DNA of 52,385 bases from Deltaproteobacteria bacterium (GTDB taxonomy: Bacteria; Bdellovibrionota_C; UBA2361; JAGFJO01), in NCBI GenBank assembly GCA_024102635.1, contig JAGFJO010000099.1, positions 1-52,385 of the forward strand, read 5' to 3'. A program made the translations under genes and the position numbers. Under the pieces are notes generated by a model, which searched no databases, was not told where the DNA came from, and saw only the letters and a list, made by a program, of their open reading frames with translations. This document shows positions 25,442-33,965 of this stretch, one piece after another (within the stretch, counting starts at the first letter, position 1; every line of letters starts with the position of its first letter).

Positions 25442-25753
25442 AATGGTGTCGCCTCTCTTTATTTGTCGGATTCATACCGGCGCGCTTTCTGATAGCCGCC
25501 GAAGATGGAGTAAAAGGTTTTATAACAAACCAACAGCCCTTTTCAACAAAATTGCTAGCTATAACTACGCAGCTTATAAATAGAAGGGTGATTTATAATC
25601 ACGCCGCTACCGGAGCCAAGATTGGCATTAAAGTGTTGCTGCTTGCCACATGCTCGAAAACCCAAAAGATACTGCCGTTAACGGGCCGAATCGAGGTTAA
25701 TCGGGTTCTAGATCTCGCGTGGCGCGCGTGATAGTTATAGATTTTCCCTTGTC
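25442..25753. other. intergenic region, nothing certain
   Basis: 312 bases between divergent genes. AT-rich patches (for example TTATAAT near 25592 and TTATAGA near 25735) could be -10 elements, but none has a convincing -35. No RNA gene, repeat or ORF with coding character seen. Confidence 0.4.
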
Positions 25754-26545
25754 ATGAGCAGCACTAGAATAAACAGTGTAATATTGGGTGAGTGTGGCAA
25801 TCGCACCCCGATAATCCTTTTGCACGGGTGGGCCCGCAGTCTTTCGGACCTTTTACCGTTGGGTGAGCTGCTTTCCGCCGACTATCCGGTGCATGTCCTT
25901 GACCTTCCAGGGTTCGGAGATTCCGGGATGCCGCAGGAGTCCTGGGACACTATTCAGTATGCCCGCCGCATCTTGCAGTATTTAGATGATAACGGGCTCG
26001 CAAAGGTCAACCTGCTGGGCCACTCCTTCGGCGGACGGGTGACTCTTCGGCTAGCACGGCTTGCGCCCGAGAGAATAGAAAAGATCATTTTAATCGGAAG
26101 CCACGGGCTCTCGCCCAAGAGATCTTTTTACCAAGCGCTTCGCATCTGGGCGATACGGCGCGGCGCCGTTATTCTTAAGTGGATCGACGCGTTTTTCAAA
26201 ACCACCCTTTTTAAGAATTGGTTCACCCCCCGATACGGTTCGCAGGACTACCTCGCAGCCGGAGCCTTAAAAGGCACGCTTGTTAAAACCGTCACTGAAG
26301 ATCAATCTGCAGAGCTTCCCAAAATCACCGCGCCCGCGCTACTGATATGGGGAACCGAGGATCTTGCCGCCCCGCTTGAGATGGGGCGCCGCATGGCGCA
26401 TTTAATTCCTCGAGCCCGCCTATTAGAGCTGCCTCACCAGGGTCATGACCCATTCTTGGACGTCAATGCGCATCTTTGCGCTTACCATATTCTTCCGTTC
26501 TTGGCGGAGGGCCAAGATGTCAAAGAGGCGGTAGGTAATGGGTAG
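25754..26545 (+). CDS. alpha/beta hydrolase
   Basis: 263 residues. An oxyanion-hole HG (LLHGWARSL, about 23-31) precedes the nucleophile elbow GHSFGG (Ser about 93). A cap region (about 125-185) is rich in basic and aromatic residues. The acid is expected in the IWGTEDLAAPL segment (Asp) and the His in LPHQGHDPFLD near the end. No signal peptide, so cytoplasmic or membrane-peripheral. It overlaps the MurF-like gene by 8 bases, so the two are translationally coupled. A serine esterase/amidase acting on the product or precursor of the two ligases is the natural inference. Confidence 0.88.
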   Translation: MSSTRINSVILGECGNRTPIILLHGWARSLSDLLPLGELLSADYPVHVLDLPGFGDSGMPQESWDTIQYARRILQYLDDNGLAKVNLLGHSFGGRVTLRLARLAPERIEKIILIGSHGLSPKRSFYQALRIWAIRRGAVILKWIDAFFKTTLFKNWFTPRYGSQDYLAAGALKGTLVKTVTEDQSAELPKITAPALLIWGTEDLAAPLEMGRRMAHLIPRARLLELPHQGHDPFLDVNAHLCAYHILPFLAEGQDVKEAVGNG

Positions 26546-28187
26546 TTTCTCAATTCTCGATTTAGCGCAGGCGACACTAGTCGTAGTGGGCGCAGCGCTC
26601 TTTATCCGGCGGCGCTCTCTGCGGTATTTAAGCGCGCTCCAGCAGGATGAGTATGCTCCTGACCGGTTCTGGGCCTGGTACGCAAAAAGAGCTGCTTATG
26701 ATAAGCGCGGAACTTTTTGGAGTATCATTATTTTCGCTGCGGGAGCTGCGGCTTTCGGCCAAGGCGATGTCCTATCCACCCTGCTAGCCATTGCTGCTTT
26801 CATGGGCTACCTCGTGCTAGCCCTACTCGAGCCTGACCCGCGCACGAGCGGGAAGATAAAATTAGTGCTCACCAAAAGGGCAAAACAGATCCTGTTAACC
26901 CACTTTTCCATTTTGGTGATAATTTTTGTCGCAGTCGCCTGCGCATCACTTTATATACCGGAAGGGTTTGCGGTTTATTATACGGCGCTGTTTCTAATCT
27001 TCGTTATTCAGTTCATTCCCGTTTCGCTCACGCTCTCCGTAAAGGCGCTACAGCCGTTAGAGGAGTATGTGCAGCAACGCTACTTCAAACAGGCAAGCGC
27101 TACGGTTAGGCAGAGCGGCGCCTATGTGATCGGTATTACCGGAAGTTACGGAAAAACGAGCACTAAGAACGCGCTCGGCGAAATTCTTCAGATAACTCGC
27201 GGCGCAACCTTTTGGCCGCGAAAGGGTATCAATACCCTTATGGGGAATACGCGGGAGATCCGCAGCTCGCTCAGCAAGCATCACCAGTATGCAGTAATCG
27301 AGATGGCCGCGTACCGCCGCGGCTCCATCGCCAAGCTGTGCGAATTGGCGCCTCCTAAAGCGGGAATCATCACCGCCATCGGCATTATGCATCTTGAGCG
27401 CTTCGGAAGTGCGGAAGAGATTTATCGTGCCAAAACGGAACTTGCACGTGCCATACCTGAGGATGGCATTCTGGTCTGTAACGGAGACGATCCGGGAGCA
27501 AGGAGGGCCGCTGAGGAGTTCCCGAAAAAGACCACCATCATTTACGGATTCGATTCCGAGCGCGGGCATCTGGACTGCCGCATGTTCGATATTGCCAGTA
27601 CCATCAAGGGCAGCACTTTCAAGATTCAGTGGAGAGGCCGTGAATTTTCGGGCTCCACGGGACTTTTAGGTAAACCGGCACTCAGCAATCTTATGGCGGT
27701 ATTCGGCATGGCCTGCGCGCTGGGAAGTGATCCGAACTACGTGTTAGCAGCGTTTAGAAACTTGAAGCCGGTAGATAACCGGCTATCTATTGAGAAGGCC
27801 GGAGAGGTTGTGCGGCTAAAAGATGCGTATAACTCCAATCCTTCCGGATTCGAAGCAGCACTTGATATTCTTAGAGAGCTTCCCGCCTCTAACCGTCTGC
27901 TCATCACGCCCGGCATGATAGAGCTGGGCGATAGGCAATATGAGGAGAACTCCCGCTTGGCGCGTATTTCCGCCACCATTTGCGACAAGGTAATCTTTGT
28001 GGGCAGTACCAACAGAGCCGCTTTCGAGTCCGGACTGCGGGAAGGGGGTTTTGATATGAACAATGCGGTTTTCGTCAGCAACCGCGACACCGGACTTGAG
28101 AAGCTGCGGGAGATGGAATCGCCCGGTGACGTCACTCTTATTGAAAATGATCTCGGAGACTGGTACGAGGACCGATCAAAGTTTTAG
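26538..28187 (+). CDS. membrane-anchored MurF-like Mur ligase
   Basis: 549 residues. Residues 1-170 hold about five hydrophobic helices (5-23, 60-75, 80-97, 118-140, 145-167). From 195 on the sequence is a Mur ligase: P-loop ITGSYGKTSTKN (200-211), then MGNTREIRSSL, VIEMAAYRRGSIAKL, IMHLERFGS, the carbamylated-Lys region YRAKTELA (Lys299) and LVCNGDDP. The C-terminal domain has DAYNSNPSG (429-437), the motif MurF uses for D-Ala-D-Ala. The MurF N-terminal domain that grips UDP-MurNAc-tripeptide is missing and replaced by the membrane part. The acceptor may therefore be membrane-bound or lipid-linked, with a D-amino-acid dipeptide attached by ATP hydrolysis. It overlaps the hydrolase gene and precedes a Ddl-like gene by 3 bases. 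Standard murF is expected elsewhere in the genome. Confidence 0.88.
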   Translation: MGSFSILDLAQATLVVVGAALFIRRRSLRYLSALQQDEYAPDRFWAWYAKRAAYDKRGTFWSIIIFAAGAAAFGQGDVLSTLLAIAAFMGYLVLALLEPDPRTSGKIKLVLTKRAKQILLTHFSILVIIFVAVACASLYIPEGFAVYYTALFLIFVIQFIPVSLTLSVKALQPLEEYVQQRYFKQASATVRQSGAYVIGITGSYGKTSTKNALGEILQITRGATFWPRKGINTLMGNTREIRSSLSKHHQYAVIEMAAYRRGSIAKLCELAPPKAGIITAIGIMHLERFGSAEEIYRAKTELARAIPEDGILVCNGDDPGARRAAEEFPKKTTIIYGFDSERGHLDCRMFDIASTIKGSTFKIQWRGREFSGSTGLLGKPALSNLMAVFGMACALGSDPNYVLAAFRNLKPVDNRLSIEKAGEVVRLKDAYNSNPSGFEAALDILRELPASNRLLITPGMIELGDRQYEENSRLARISATICDKVIFVGSTNRAAFESGLREGGFDMNNAVFVSNRDTGLEKLREMESPGDVTLIENDLGDWYEDRSKF

Positions 28188-28190
28188 TTT

Positions 28191-29399
28191 ATGGCGGCAG
28201 GTAAAAAAAGAGATATAGCCGTGCTATACGGTGGCCGCTCGGTGGAGCATGAAATATCGGTGATTACAGCGCTACAATTAATGAAGGCGCTGGATCCGGT
28301 GAAGTATAACGTAATCCCGGTATACATCGCCCCGAGCGGCAGGTGGTATACCGGCAACTCGCTTTTCGAGAAAAACTGCTACCGGAATTGGGCCTCTTGC
28401 CAGCATACACTTACAGCGGTGTCATTACAGCCATGGCCGGGCATTGGCGGGCTTAAAGTAGAGGGCGGTTCGCTGCTTAAACGTTTCTCTACCCTCCTTA
28501 CAGGCAGATTCGATACTATCCCGGTCGATGTGTTTCTGCTCGCCTTTCATGGCGAGTACGGTGAAGACGGCTGCATCCAGGGCCTGTTGGAAATGGCAGA
28601 ATTTCCTTATACCAGCTGCGACGTAACTTCATCGGCGATTGCGATGAACAAGTATCTCTGCAAAAGCATCCTTAGAGACCACGGGATCAAGGTGCTCCCG
28701 TCTAAAGTCGCAAGAAAATTCGACGCCATACACAACCTAAAAAGTGTAACTGACTCGATTCTTCAAACGCCAGGCCTCGAGCGCTTTCCGCTCTTCATTA
28801 AGCCGAATCATCTCGGCTCCAGTATCGGGATTGCGAAGGCGGAAGATATCGAATCGTTACATGCAGCGCTTGCCAAGGTGTTTCTTTATGACACGGAGGC
28901 TATTGTTGAGCCATGCCTTGAAAGCATGTTTGAAATCAACGTTTCGGTAATTAGCTCAGATCCTACTAGGGCCTCGGTAGTTGAGATCCCAGTGGCCACC
29001 TCCGGAGCTCTCTCTTACGAAGACAAGTACATGCGCGGAGGAGGGAAGAAAAAGGGTGCGCGGTCGCAAGGCATGGCAAGCCTTGTAAGAGAGATAGATC
29101 CCGCCGCTCTCGATTCAACTATAAAGGAGCAGGTTACAAGTTCAGCTCTTAAGGCATTCGAGGTGCTTGGATGCTGCGGAGTTGTGCGCTTCGACTTCAT
29201 GCACGACAACACCGATGGATCGATCTACTTCAATGAGCTGAATCCCCAGCCGGGGTCTTTATCGTTTTATCTTTGGGTAAAATCCAACCCTCGGTTTCTT
29301 TACACCGAGGAGCTGGATGTGCTCATTGAATCGGCGCTCAAAAGGCGCAGCCAGTTGGCCTCCCGAGAAAGAGAGCTTGGCTTTATGGCACTAAAATAA
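28191..29399 (+). CDS. D-alanine--D-alanine ligase-like ATP-grasp enzyme
   Basis: 402 residues. The N-terminus IAVLYGGRSVEHEISVITA is the Ddl signature 1 region. The ATP-grasp domain shows FIKPNHLGSSIGIAKAED, an IVEPCLESMFEINVSV segment and the metal-binding FNELNPQPGSLSFYLW (in true Ddl NEVNTLPG followed by a Ser/Met stretch). The loop after LSYEDKYMRGGG has a Lys/Arg-rich insertion not usual in DdlA/B. It likely joins two D-amino (or hydroxy) acids. Placement 3 bases after the MurF-like gene suggests that it makes the dipeptide which that enzyme attaches. The changed substrate-side residues leave room for a product other than D-Ala-D-Ala. No ribosome site is visible; coupling from the upstream stop is likely. 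Confidence 0.88.
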   Translation: MAAGKKRDIAVLYGGRSVEHEISVITALQLMKALDPVKYNVIPVYIAPSGRWYTGNSLFEKNCYRNWASCQHTLTAVSLQPWPGIGGLKVEGGSLLKRFSTLLTGRFDTIPVDVFLLAFHGEYGEDGCIQGLLEMAEFPYTSCDVTSSAIAMNKYLCKSILRDHGIKVLPSKVARKFDAIHNLKSVTDSILQTPGLERFPLFIKPNHLGSSIGIAKAEDIESLHAALAKVFLYDTEAIVEPCLESMFEINVSVISSDPTRASVVEIPVATSGALSYEDKYMRGGGKKKGARSQGMASLVREIDPAALDSTIKEQVTSSALKAFEVLGCCGVVRFDFMHDNTDGSIYFNELNPQPGSLSFYLWVKSNPRFLYTEELDVLIESALKRRSQLASRERELGFMALK

Positions 29400-29466
29400 T
29401 GTGCAACTTTCCCATTACAGACTGTTTTTTCCATTACTTACCTCCATTATTTCAGCAGCTTGGAGT

Positions 29467-29495
29467 TTGACTAATGTTCGCGGCCGGCTTATTAT
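29467..29495 (+). promoter_or_regulatory. strong sigma-70 promoter
   Basis: TTGACT (29467-29472), exactly 17 bases, TATTAT (29490-29495). This is the best consensus promoter in the window. The transcript should start near 29502, about 455 bases before the next believable start codon. Confidence 0.65.
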
Positions 29496-29503
29496 GATAA
29501 ATG

Positions 29504-29524
29504 TGCATATTACACAGATATGCA
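29504..29524. promoter_or_regulatory. operator-like inverted repeat at the transcript start
   Basis: TGCATAT (29504-29510), 7 bases, ATATGCA (29518-29524): a perfect 7-base inverted repeat beginning about 2 bases downstream of the predicted start of transcription. It could be a repressor operator or a 5' stabilising hairpin. Confidence 0.45.
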
Positions 29525-29956
29525 AGGTTGGTTGATCGAAGGTTTTTTTGCGGTTTTAGCCCCGGAAATCTCATGCGCAAAATGCTCAAGAAGGAAGATT
29601 GCTCACGATTTCCAGTACTGTTGCCACACGAAGCCGAAGATCATCCCGCACAATTCCTGTTCACCTTTCACCGTTTGGGAGCTCTAGATTGCGGGTCAGG
29701 CGGAAACCACGTACCCCACGCCGTTTGTGCAGAGAGATCCGTTAGGCTAGGGCCCCCAAACTCCTCTCATCCTCAACACTATTTTAAATAAGGCGGCGTT
29801 CTACACCCTACCTCAATACTTTCGATATCTTAGGTTCGTAAAATGGGAGCTAAAGTCGCATCAATGGCTGGCGATAAATAATCTAAAATCATTAGGGGCC
29901 ACCAGGCGTGCGGCCTCCATGCAGGACGAACCTCTATCACCAATTTGCCGGAGATT

Positions 29957-30853
29957 ATGCGAGCGCTATTACTTCAATCCGTATTGGCCGCCCTTACAGT
30001 GGCGGGCACTGCCGGCGCTTACTCCGAGGTGGCCAAACACCATGACCGGCTCAAGAACGGTTCAAATGCCCGCCATGAGATGCTGTACCTGCCCAGCGGC
30101 AAGGGGATTGAGCTGATCTCTTTCGGCTATCGCAATGCACTGGCGAATGTTTTGTGGTTCAACACCGTAAACTATGTAGGAAAGCACTTTAAGTCAGATC
30201 GAAACTACCAGTGGCTGTCGCATATGTGCGGATTGGTAACTGAGCTCAATCCGAAACTGCTTCACGTGTATGAGTTCTGTGGGCTTATGTTGGCGTGGGA
30301 GGCCGGTCTTGGGAAAGAAGCCGAGTCGATTCTGACGAAGGGAATCACGCATCATCCCGAAAAATGGAAGCTCCCCTATCTGCGCGGCATGACGTACCTT
30401 CTGTTTCTCAAGGACGAAACAAAAGCTTATCAAGACATAGTACGCTCGGCCGGCCTACCGGAAGCCCATCCTATTATAAAGACGCTGGCGGCCAAAAAGT
30501 TGGTTGAGTTGGACAGCACCTCGACTGCAAAATCTTTCCTCATCGAAGCTATCAATTCCTCTAGCAGCGGGTGGGAGAAGGGGATTTTAACCGAGCGCCT
30601 GAAAGCACTTCAGTTTGACCAAGATCTCACGTCGCTTGAGCGAGCGATACAGATATATAGGGACCGCCACGGATCCATCCCCCAAACCATCGAACAGTTG
30701 ATTGAGGAAGGGATCGTTGAGTCGATTAGGCAGGACCCCTATGGGGGATCGTACTATATCAAAAACGGAGAAGTTGCCAGCACCAGCGGAGCTTCTAGAA
30801 TCAGTTTGAGCAAAGATAACCTTGAAACAGCCGAGGGCAAAAAGCATGGATAA
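29957..30853 (+). CDS. exported TPR-like helical repeat protein linked to an ABC exporter
   Basis: 298 residues from the ATG at 29957 (GGAG 5 bases upstream; a TTG at 29945 is an alternative). Residues 1-20 (MRALLLQSVLAALTVAGTAGA) form a signal peptide or anchor. The remainder is helical and carries YLPSGKGIELISFGYRNALANVLWFNTVNYVGKHF. This segment is typical of a widespread uncharacterised TPR-type family that sits beside ABC transporter genes. Repeats are weak, around NPKLLHVYEFCGLMLAWEAG and HPEKWKLPYLRGMTYLL. It ends inside the start of the ABC ATPase gene (8-base overlap). Probably a periplasmic partner of the exporter; its cargo is unknown. Confidence 0.78.
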   Translation: MRALLLQSVLAALTVAGTAGAYSEVAKHHDRLKNGSNARHEMLYLPSGKGIELISFGYRNALANVLWFNTVNYVGKHFKSDRNYQWLSHMCGLVTELNPKLLHVYEFCGLMLAWEAGLGKEAESILTKGITHHPEKWKLPYLRGMTYLLFLKDETKAYQDIVRSAGLPEAHPIIKTLAAKKLVELDSTSTAKSFLIEAINSSSSGWEKGILTERLKALQFDQDLTSLERAIQIYRDRHGSIPQTIEQLIEEGIVESIRQDPYGGSYYIKNGEVASTSGASRISLSKDNLETAEGKKHG

Positions 30854-31790
30854 TAGACCGGCTATCCGGGTATCTAATCTTTGCTATAATTACCGCAGTC
30901 ATTGGACGCTGCGCAGATCTCCTGCGCTTCGCAACGTGTCCTTCGACGTATATCAGGGAGAAGCGTTCGGCTTTCTCGGGCCGAACGGCGCAGGCAAAAC
31001 TACCACCATAAAGTGCCTGCTCAATCTTATAAAGCCAGCTTCGGGAGAGATCCTCCTTTTCGGCCGCAACGCAAGCGAGCCATCGTCGAGGAGTGCAATC
31101 GGCTACCTTCCGGAACATCCCTACTTCTATGATCACTTAACAGTTGAAGAGCTGATGATTATGTATGCGCAGCTCTCGGGCGTCTCGGGAAACCTGGTCC
31201 GGAGCGCTGTAATGGAAGCGCTCGAAAGAGTGGGCATGGCCGCGCGGCTGAAAAGCAGAATGAGGACCCTTTCGAAGGGGCTTACTCAGAGGGTTGCTAT
31301 GGCGCAAGCTATCGTGGCCAATCCCAAGCTATTGATCTTGGACGAGCCTTTTTCGGGACTGGATCCGGTAGGACGCAGAGAGTTTCGCGATCTGATCAGA
31401 AGTCTTAAATCGGCAGGGACAACGATATTCATGTCGTCACACGTCCTAAGCGATGTTGAGGCTTTGTGTGATCGCATTTCAATAATGGCAGACGGCGTTC
31501 TTCAGGGAGTCTTTGAAGTGCGTGAACTGCCGCGCTCGAACGGAGCAAGCTATGAGCTCGTCATTAGGAATAGGTCCTCGGATGGAGCAATAGAAACTCT
31601 AGCGGCTCTGGCTGAATCCGTAGATTCGCTGACTAATTCTATGCGGATGATCTTCAGCAGCAAACAAAGCGCGGAAACTGCGCTGAAAACGGCACTCGAG
31701 AAGGGTTTCGAGATCGAGAGTTATCAATTCATGCACGGATCGCTTGAAGAACTTTTTATCGAGATTGTCAGCCGCGGCCAGGAGGGGTAG
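30846..31790 (+). CDS. ABC transporter ATP-binding protein
   Basis: 314 residues from the ATG at 30846 (GAGGG about 9 bases upstream; the TTG at 30822 would only extend into the previous gene). Walker A is GPNGAGKT, the Q-loop region AIGYLPEHPYF, the signature LSKGLTQRVAMAQAI (LSKGL instead of LSGGQ), Walker B LLILDEP and the H-loop SSHVLSD. The C-terminal 90 residues form the extra domain typical of ABC-2 exporters of the DrrA/CcmA/NatA type. It pairs with the permease that starts 10 bases downstream. Efflux or gliding/lipid export are possible; nothing here decides the substrate. Confidence 0.92.
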   Translation: MDNRPAIRVSNLCYNYRSHWTLRRSPALRNVSFDVYQGEAFGFLGPNGAGKTTTIKCLLNLIKPASGEILLFGRNASEPSSRSAIGYLPEHPYFYDHLTVEELMIMYAQLSGVSGNLVRSAVMEALERVGMAARLKSRMRTLSKGLTQRVAMAQAIVANPKLLILDEPFSGLDPVGRREFRDLIRSLKSAGTTIFMSSHVLSDVEALCDRISIMADGVLQGVFEVRELPRSNGASYELVIRNRSSDGAIETLAALAESVDSLTNSMRMIFSSKQSAETALKTALEKGFEIESYQFMHGSLEELFIEIVSRGQEG

Positions 31791-31799
31791 GAGATTTGT

Positions 31800-32579
31800 A
31801 TGGAGAAGATTCTGGCGATCACCCTTGCAACGTTCAAAGAGTCAATCCGCAGCAAGGTTCTCTACTCCGTCATGTTCTTCGCCGCCGTCCTGGTGCTGGT
31901 CTCGACCTTTTTCGGGACCGTAACAATCGGAGACCAGGTAAAGGTAATCAAAGACTTCGGACTTTTCAGCGTATCGATATTTTCCATCGCCTTCGCCGTG
32001 ATCTCAGGCACAACTCTGCTTTTTAAAGAGCTTCAAAGAAAGACGATCTACAACATTCTTTCAAAATCGGTCTATCGTTGGCAATTCTTGTTGGGAAAGT
32101 ACTTCGGCATGCTTCTTACCGCTTCTACACTGGTAGTTTCAATGGGCCTATCGCTTCTAGCATATTTGTGGTTCTTCGAAGGAGGGCCCGATTTTTTGAT
32201 ATTGAGCGCTATGTTCTTCATGGTGCTAGAGCTGGTAATAGTATGCGCGGCGGCGATGCTGTTCTCGTCTATAGTAGTTACTCCTCTACTTAGCGGCTTA
32301 TTCACCTTCGCAACATTTCTAGCAGGGCGCTCGACCGAGTATTTGCTCTATTTCGTTCAATACAAAGAGGTGGACGGCCTTGCAGCGGATCTATTGGTTG
32401 CCTTAAACAAGCTGCTTCCCAATCTGGACAAACTAAATGTCGTGAATGAAGTAGTGTACGGCGAAGCGTATGCACTACCTGTCGAAAGAATGCTCTGGTC
32501 ATCGGTCTACGCGCTCTGTTATGCCGGAGTGCTTCTCATCGCCGCCAATATGATATTCAGGAGACGGGAATTCAATTAA
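31800..32579 (+). CDS. ABC-2 type transporter permease
   Basis: 259 residues with six hydrophobic helices (about 20-42, 55-75, 100-122, 130-160, 165-180, 232-253). The N-terminus MEKILAITLATFKESIRSKVLYSVMFFA is the usual start of ABC-2 permeases. The loop ELQRKTIYNILSKSVYRWQFLLGKYFG matches the cytoplasmic coupling segment of the family. Ribosome site GGAG 8 bases upstream. Third gene of the TPR-ATPase-permease operon. Confidence 0.88.
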   Translation: MEKILAITLATFKESIRSKVLYSVMFFAAVLVLVSTFFGTVTIGDQVKVIKDFGLFSVSIFSIAFAVISGTTLLFKELQRKTIYNILSKSVYRWQFLLGKYFGMLLTASTLVVSMGLSLLAYLWFFEGGPDFLILSAMFFMVLELVIVCAAAMLFSSIVVTPLLSGLFTFATFLAGRSTEYLLYFVQYKEVDGLAADLLVALNKLLPNLDKLNVVNEVVYGEAYALPVERMLWSSVYALCYAGVLLIAANMIFRRREFN

Positions 32580-32651
32580 TATCACCCCCTGTATTGACCC
32601 TGCTGATCGCGGAAAATACAATTGACGGTAAATTTACTCTTGCAAGTTTAT

Positions 32652-33716
32652 ATGAATAAAGAATCCAAAGACTTTCTTTTTGACCTCCTCGCCACTCCAT
32701 CGCCGACCGGCTATGAGGAGCGAATACAACGGCTGGTTCGCGACCATATGAAGCGCTACTCGGACGACACAACCGTAGATCTGCACGGTAATTTGGTGGT
32801 GGCGCTGAACCGTTCGGCTAAACGGCGCGTGATGCTTGCGGGGCACTGTGACCAGATAGGATTCATAGTCAAGCATATTAGCAAGGAAGGTTTTATCTAC
32901 GTCGGCTCGCTGGGCGGCATCGACCTCGGTGTCATTTTGGGCGCTCAGGTTGTAATTCATTCGAAACAGGGTCCTGTTCCCGGAGTAATAGGCCGGAAGC
33001 CGATTCATCACCAAACCGGCGAAGAGCGCAGCACGGTAAAAACTGATATCGACAAGGTGTGGATAGACATTGGGGCGCGAAATCAGAAAGAGGTCCTCAA
33101 GAAGATCGAAATAGGCGACCCGATTACTTTCAAGCCCGAAGTGCTGCAGCTCGGCAAGGATTTAATCTGCGGACCCGGTTTGGATAATCGCGTAGGATGC
33201 TTCGTAGCAATGGAGGCTTTGAAGCTTTGCGCCCGATCAAAGCTTGCTGTGGGGTTGTTTGCGGTAAGCACCGTGCAGGAGGAAGTGGGACTGCGCGGCG
33301 CACATACGGCCGCCTACGGCATTGACCCCGAAGTAGGCATCGCTATTGATGTAACCCACGCCACCGACAACCCCGGCAATGAAAATCCGAGAGCTGTTCC
33401 TATCAAATTGGGAGGCGGGCCAGCTATCTCGAAAGGTCCTAGCGTAAACTCTGTCGTTGCGAGAATGCTTACAGAGACCGCTAAGAAGCTTAAGATTGCC
33501 TATCAGCCCGAACCGTCCTCCCGGCTGCTTGGGAACGATGCCACTGCTATTCAGATTGCGCGCGCCGGAGTTGCCAGCGCAAGCATCGGCATCCCGAACC
33601 GGTACATGCACACCCAAGTCGAGGTGTGTAATATTAACGACCTTGAGAACGCGGCAAAACTACTTGCTGCCTTCATCAAAGGGATAAATAACAAGACCGA
33701 TTTCCGGCCGATTTAG
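32652..33716 (+). CDS. M42 family metallo-aminopeptidase
   Basis: 354 residues from the ATG at 32652; an upstream in-frame TTG at 32622 adds ten residues without support. The M42 (FrvX/PepA/tetrahedral aminopeptidase) signatures are all visible: TPSPTGYEE at the start, AGHCDQIGF (His and Asp ligands), GPGLDNRVGC (bridging Asp), TVQEEVGLRG (catalytic Glu pair), IAIDVTHATD (Asp) and YMHTQVE (His). These enzymes assemble as cytoplasmic dodecamers and trim short peptides. The gene follows the ABC permease by 72 bases on the same strand and may be co-transcribed. No functional link to the exporter is evident. Confidence 0.93.
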   Translation: MNKESKDFLFDLLATPSPTGYEERIQRLVRDHMKRYSDDTTVDLHGNLVVALNRSAKRRVMLAGHCDQIGFIVKHISKEGFIYVGSLGGIDLGVILGAQVVIHSKQGPVPGVIGRKPIHHQTGEERSTVKTDIDKVWIDIGARNQKEVLKKIEIGDPITFKPEVLQLGKDLICGPGLDNRVGCFVAMEALKLCARSKLAVGLFAVSTVQEEVGLRGAHTAAYGIDPEVGIAIDVTHATDNPGNENPRAVPIKLGGGPAISKGPSVNSVVARMLTETAKKLKIAYQPEPSSRLLGNDATAIQIARAGVASASIGIPNRYMHTQVEVCNINDLENAAKLLAAFIKGINNKTDFRPI

Positions 33717-33792
33717 TGTAAGGCTCAAATATTGTTCTAGCAGCGCTTTCTTTTCGCTCCGCTCCTAAGTTGTCAAAGCCATTACGGAGGCA

Positions 33793-33802
33793 TGACGCGT
33801 CA
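33793..33802. promoter_or_regulatory. palindrome TGACGCGTCA in the spacer before the MNIO cluster
   Basis: A 10-base perfect palindrome in the 249-base spacer between the M42 gene and the Cys-rich precursor. It is followed by CGCG...CGCG and a run of seven T (33829-33835), which might be a weak terminator for the M42 transcript. No clear -35/-10 pair for the precursor gene was found; AT-rich sequence near 33930-33945 is the likeliest promoter area. Confidence 0.3.
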
Positions 33803-33965
33803 CATAGCGCGCGGATACTATTTTCGCGTTTTTTTAAAACAGGTGTAAAAAGTCAGTGGCGGAAGGGCCTGTACTTTCAGTAAAAGTTAGTTGTTATGCC
33901 CTCGGCCGGCTGCTTAGCTGCTGCGGGCAAATTGTAATTATCTTTAAATGAAGAGATTAAACTGT

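Larger units (their letters stand above)
29400..29956. other. 557-base region with a strong promoter but no recognised gene
   Basis: Begins after the Ddl-like stop and ends at the ATG of the TPR-like protein. It contains a near-consensus promoter (29467-29495) followed at once by an inverted repeat. A 96-codon ORF (29501-29791) has odd composition, no ribosome site and would begin at the transcript start, so I do not call it. A second open frame from 29751 runs into the next gene and has protein-like composition but no start. The region may be a long leader, a small RNA or a decayed gene. Confidence 0.5.

Noticed and set aside
29501..29791. 96-codon plus-strand ORF
   Set aside because: Its ATG coincides with the predicted transcript start, it has no ribosome site, and its composition (many Cys, His, Arg, Pro) is unlike the neighbouring genes.
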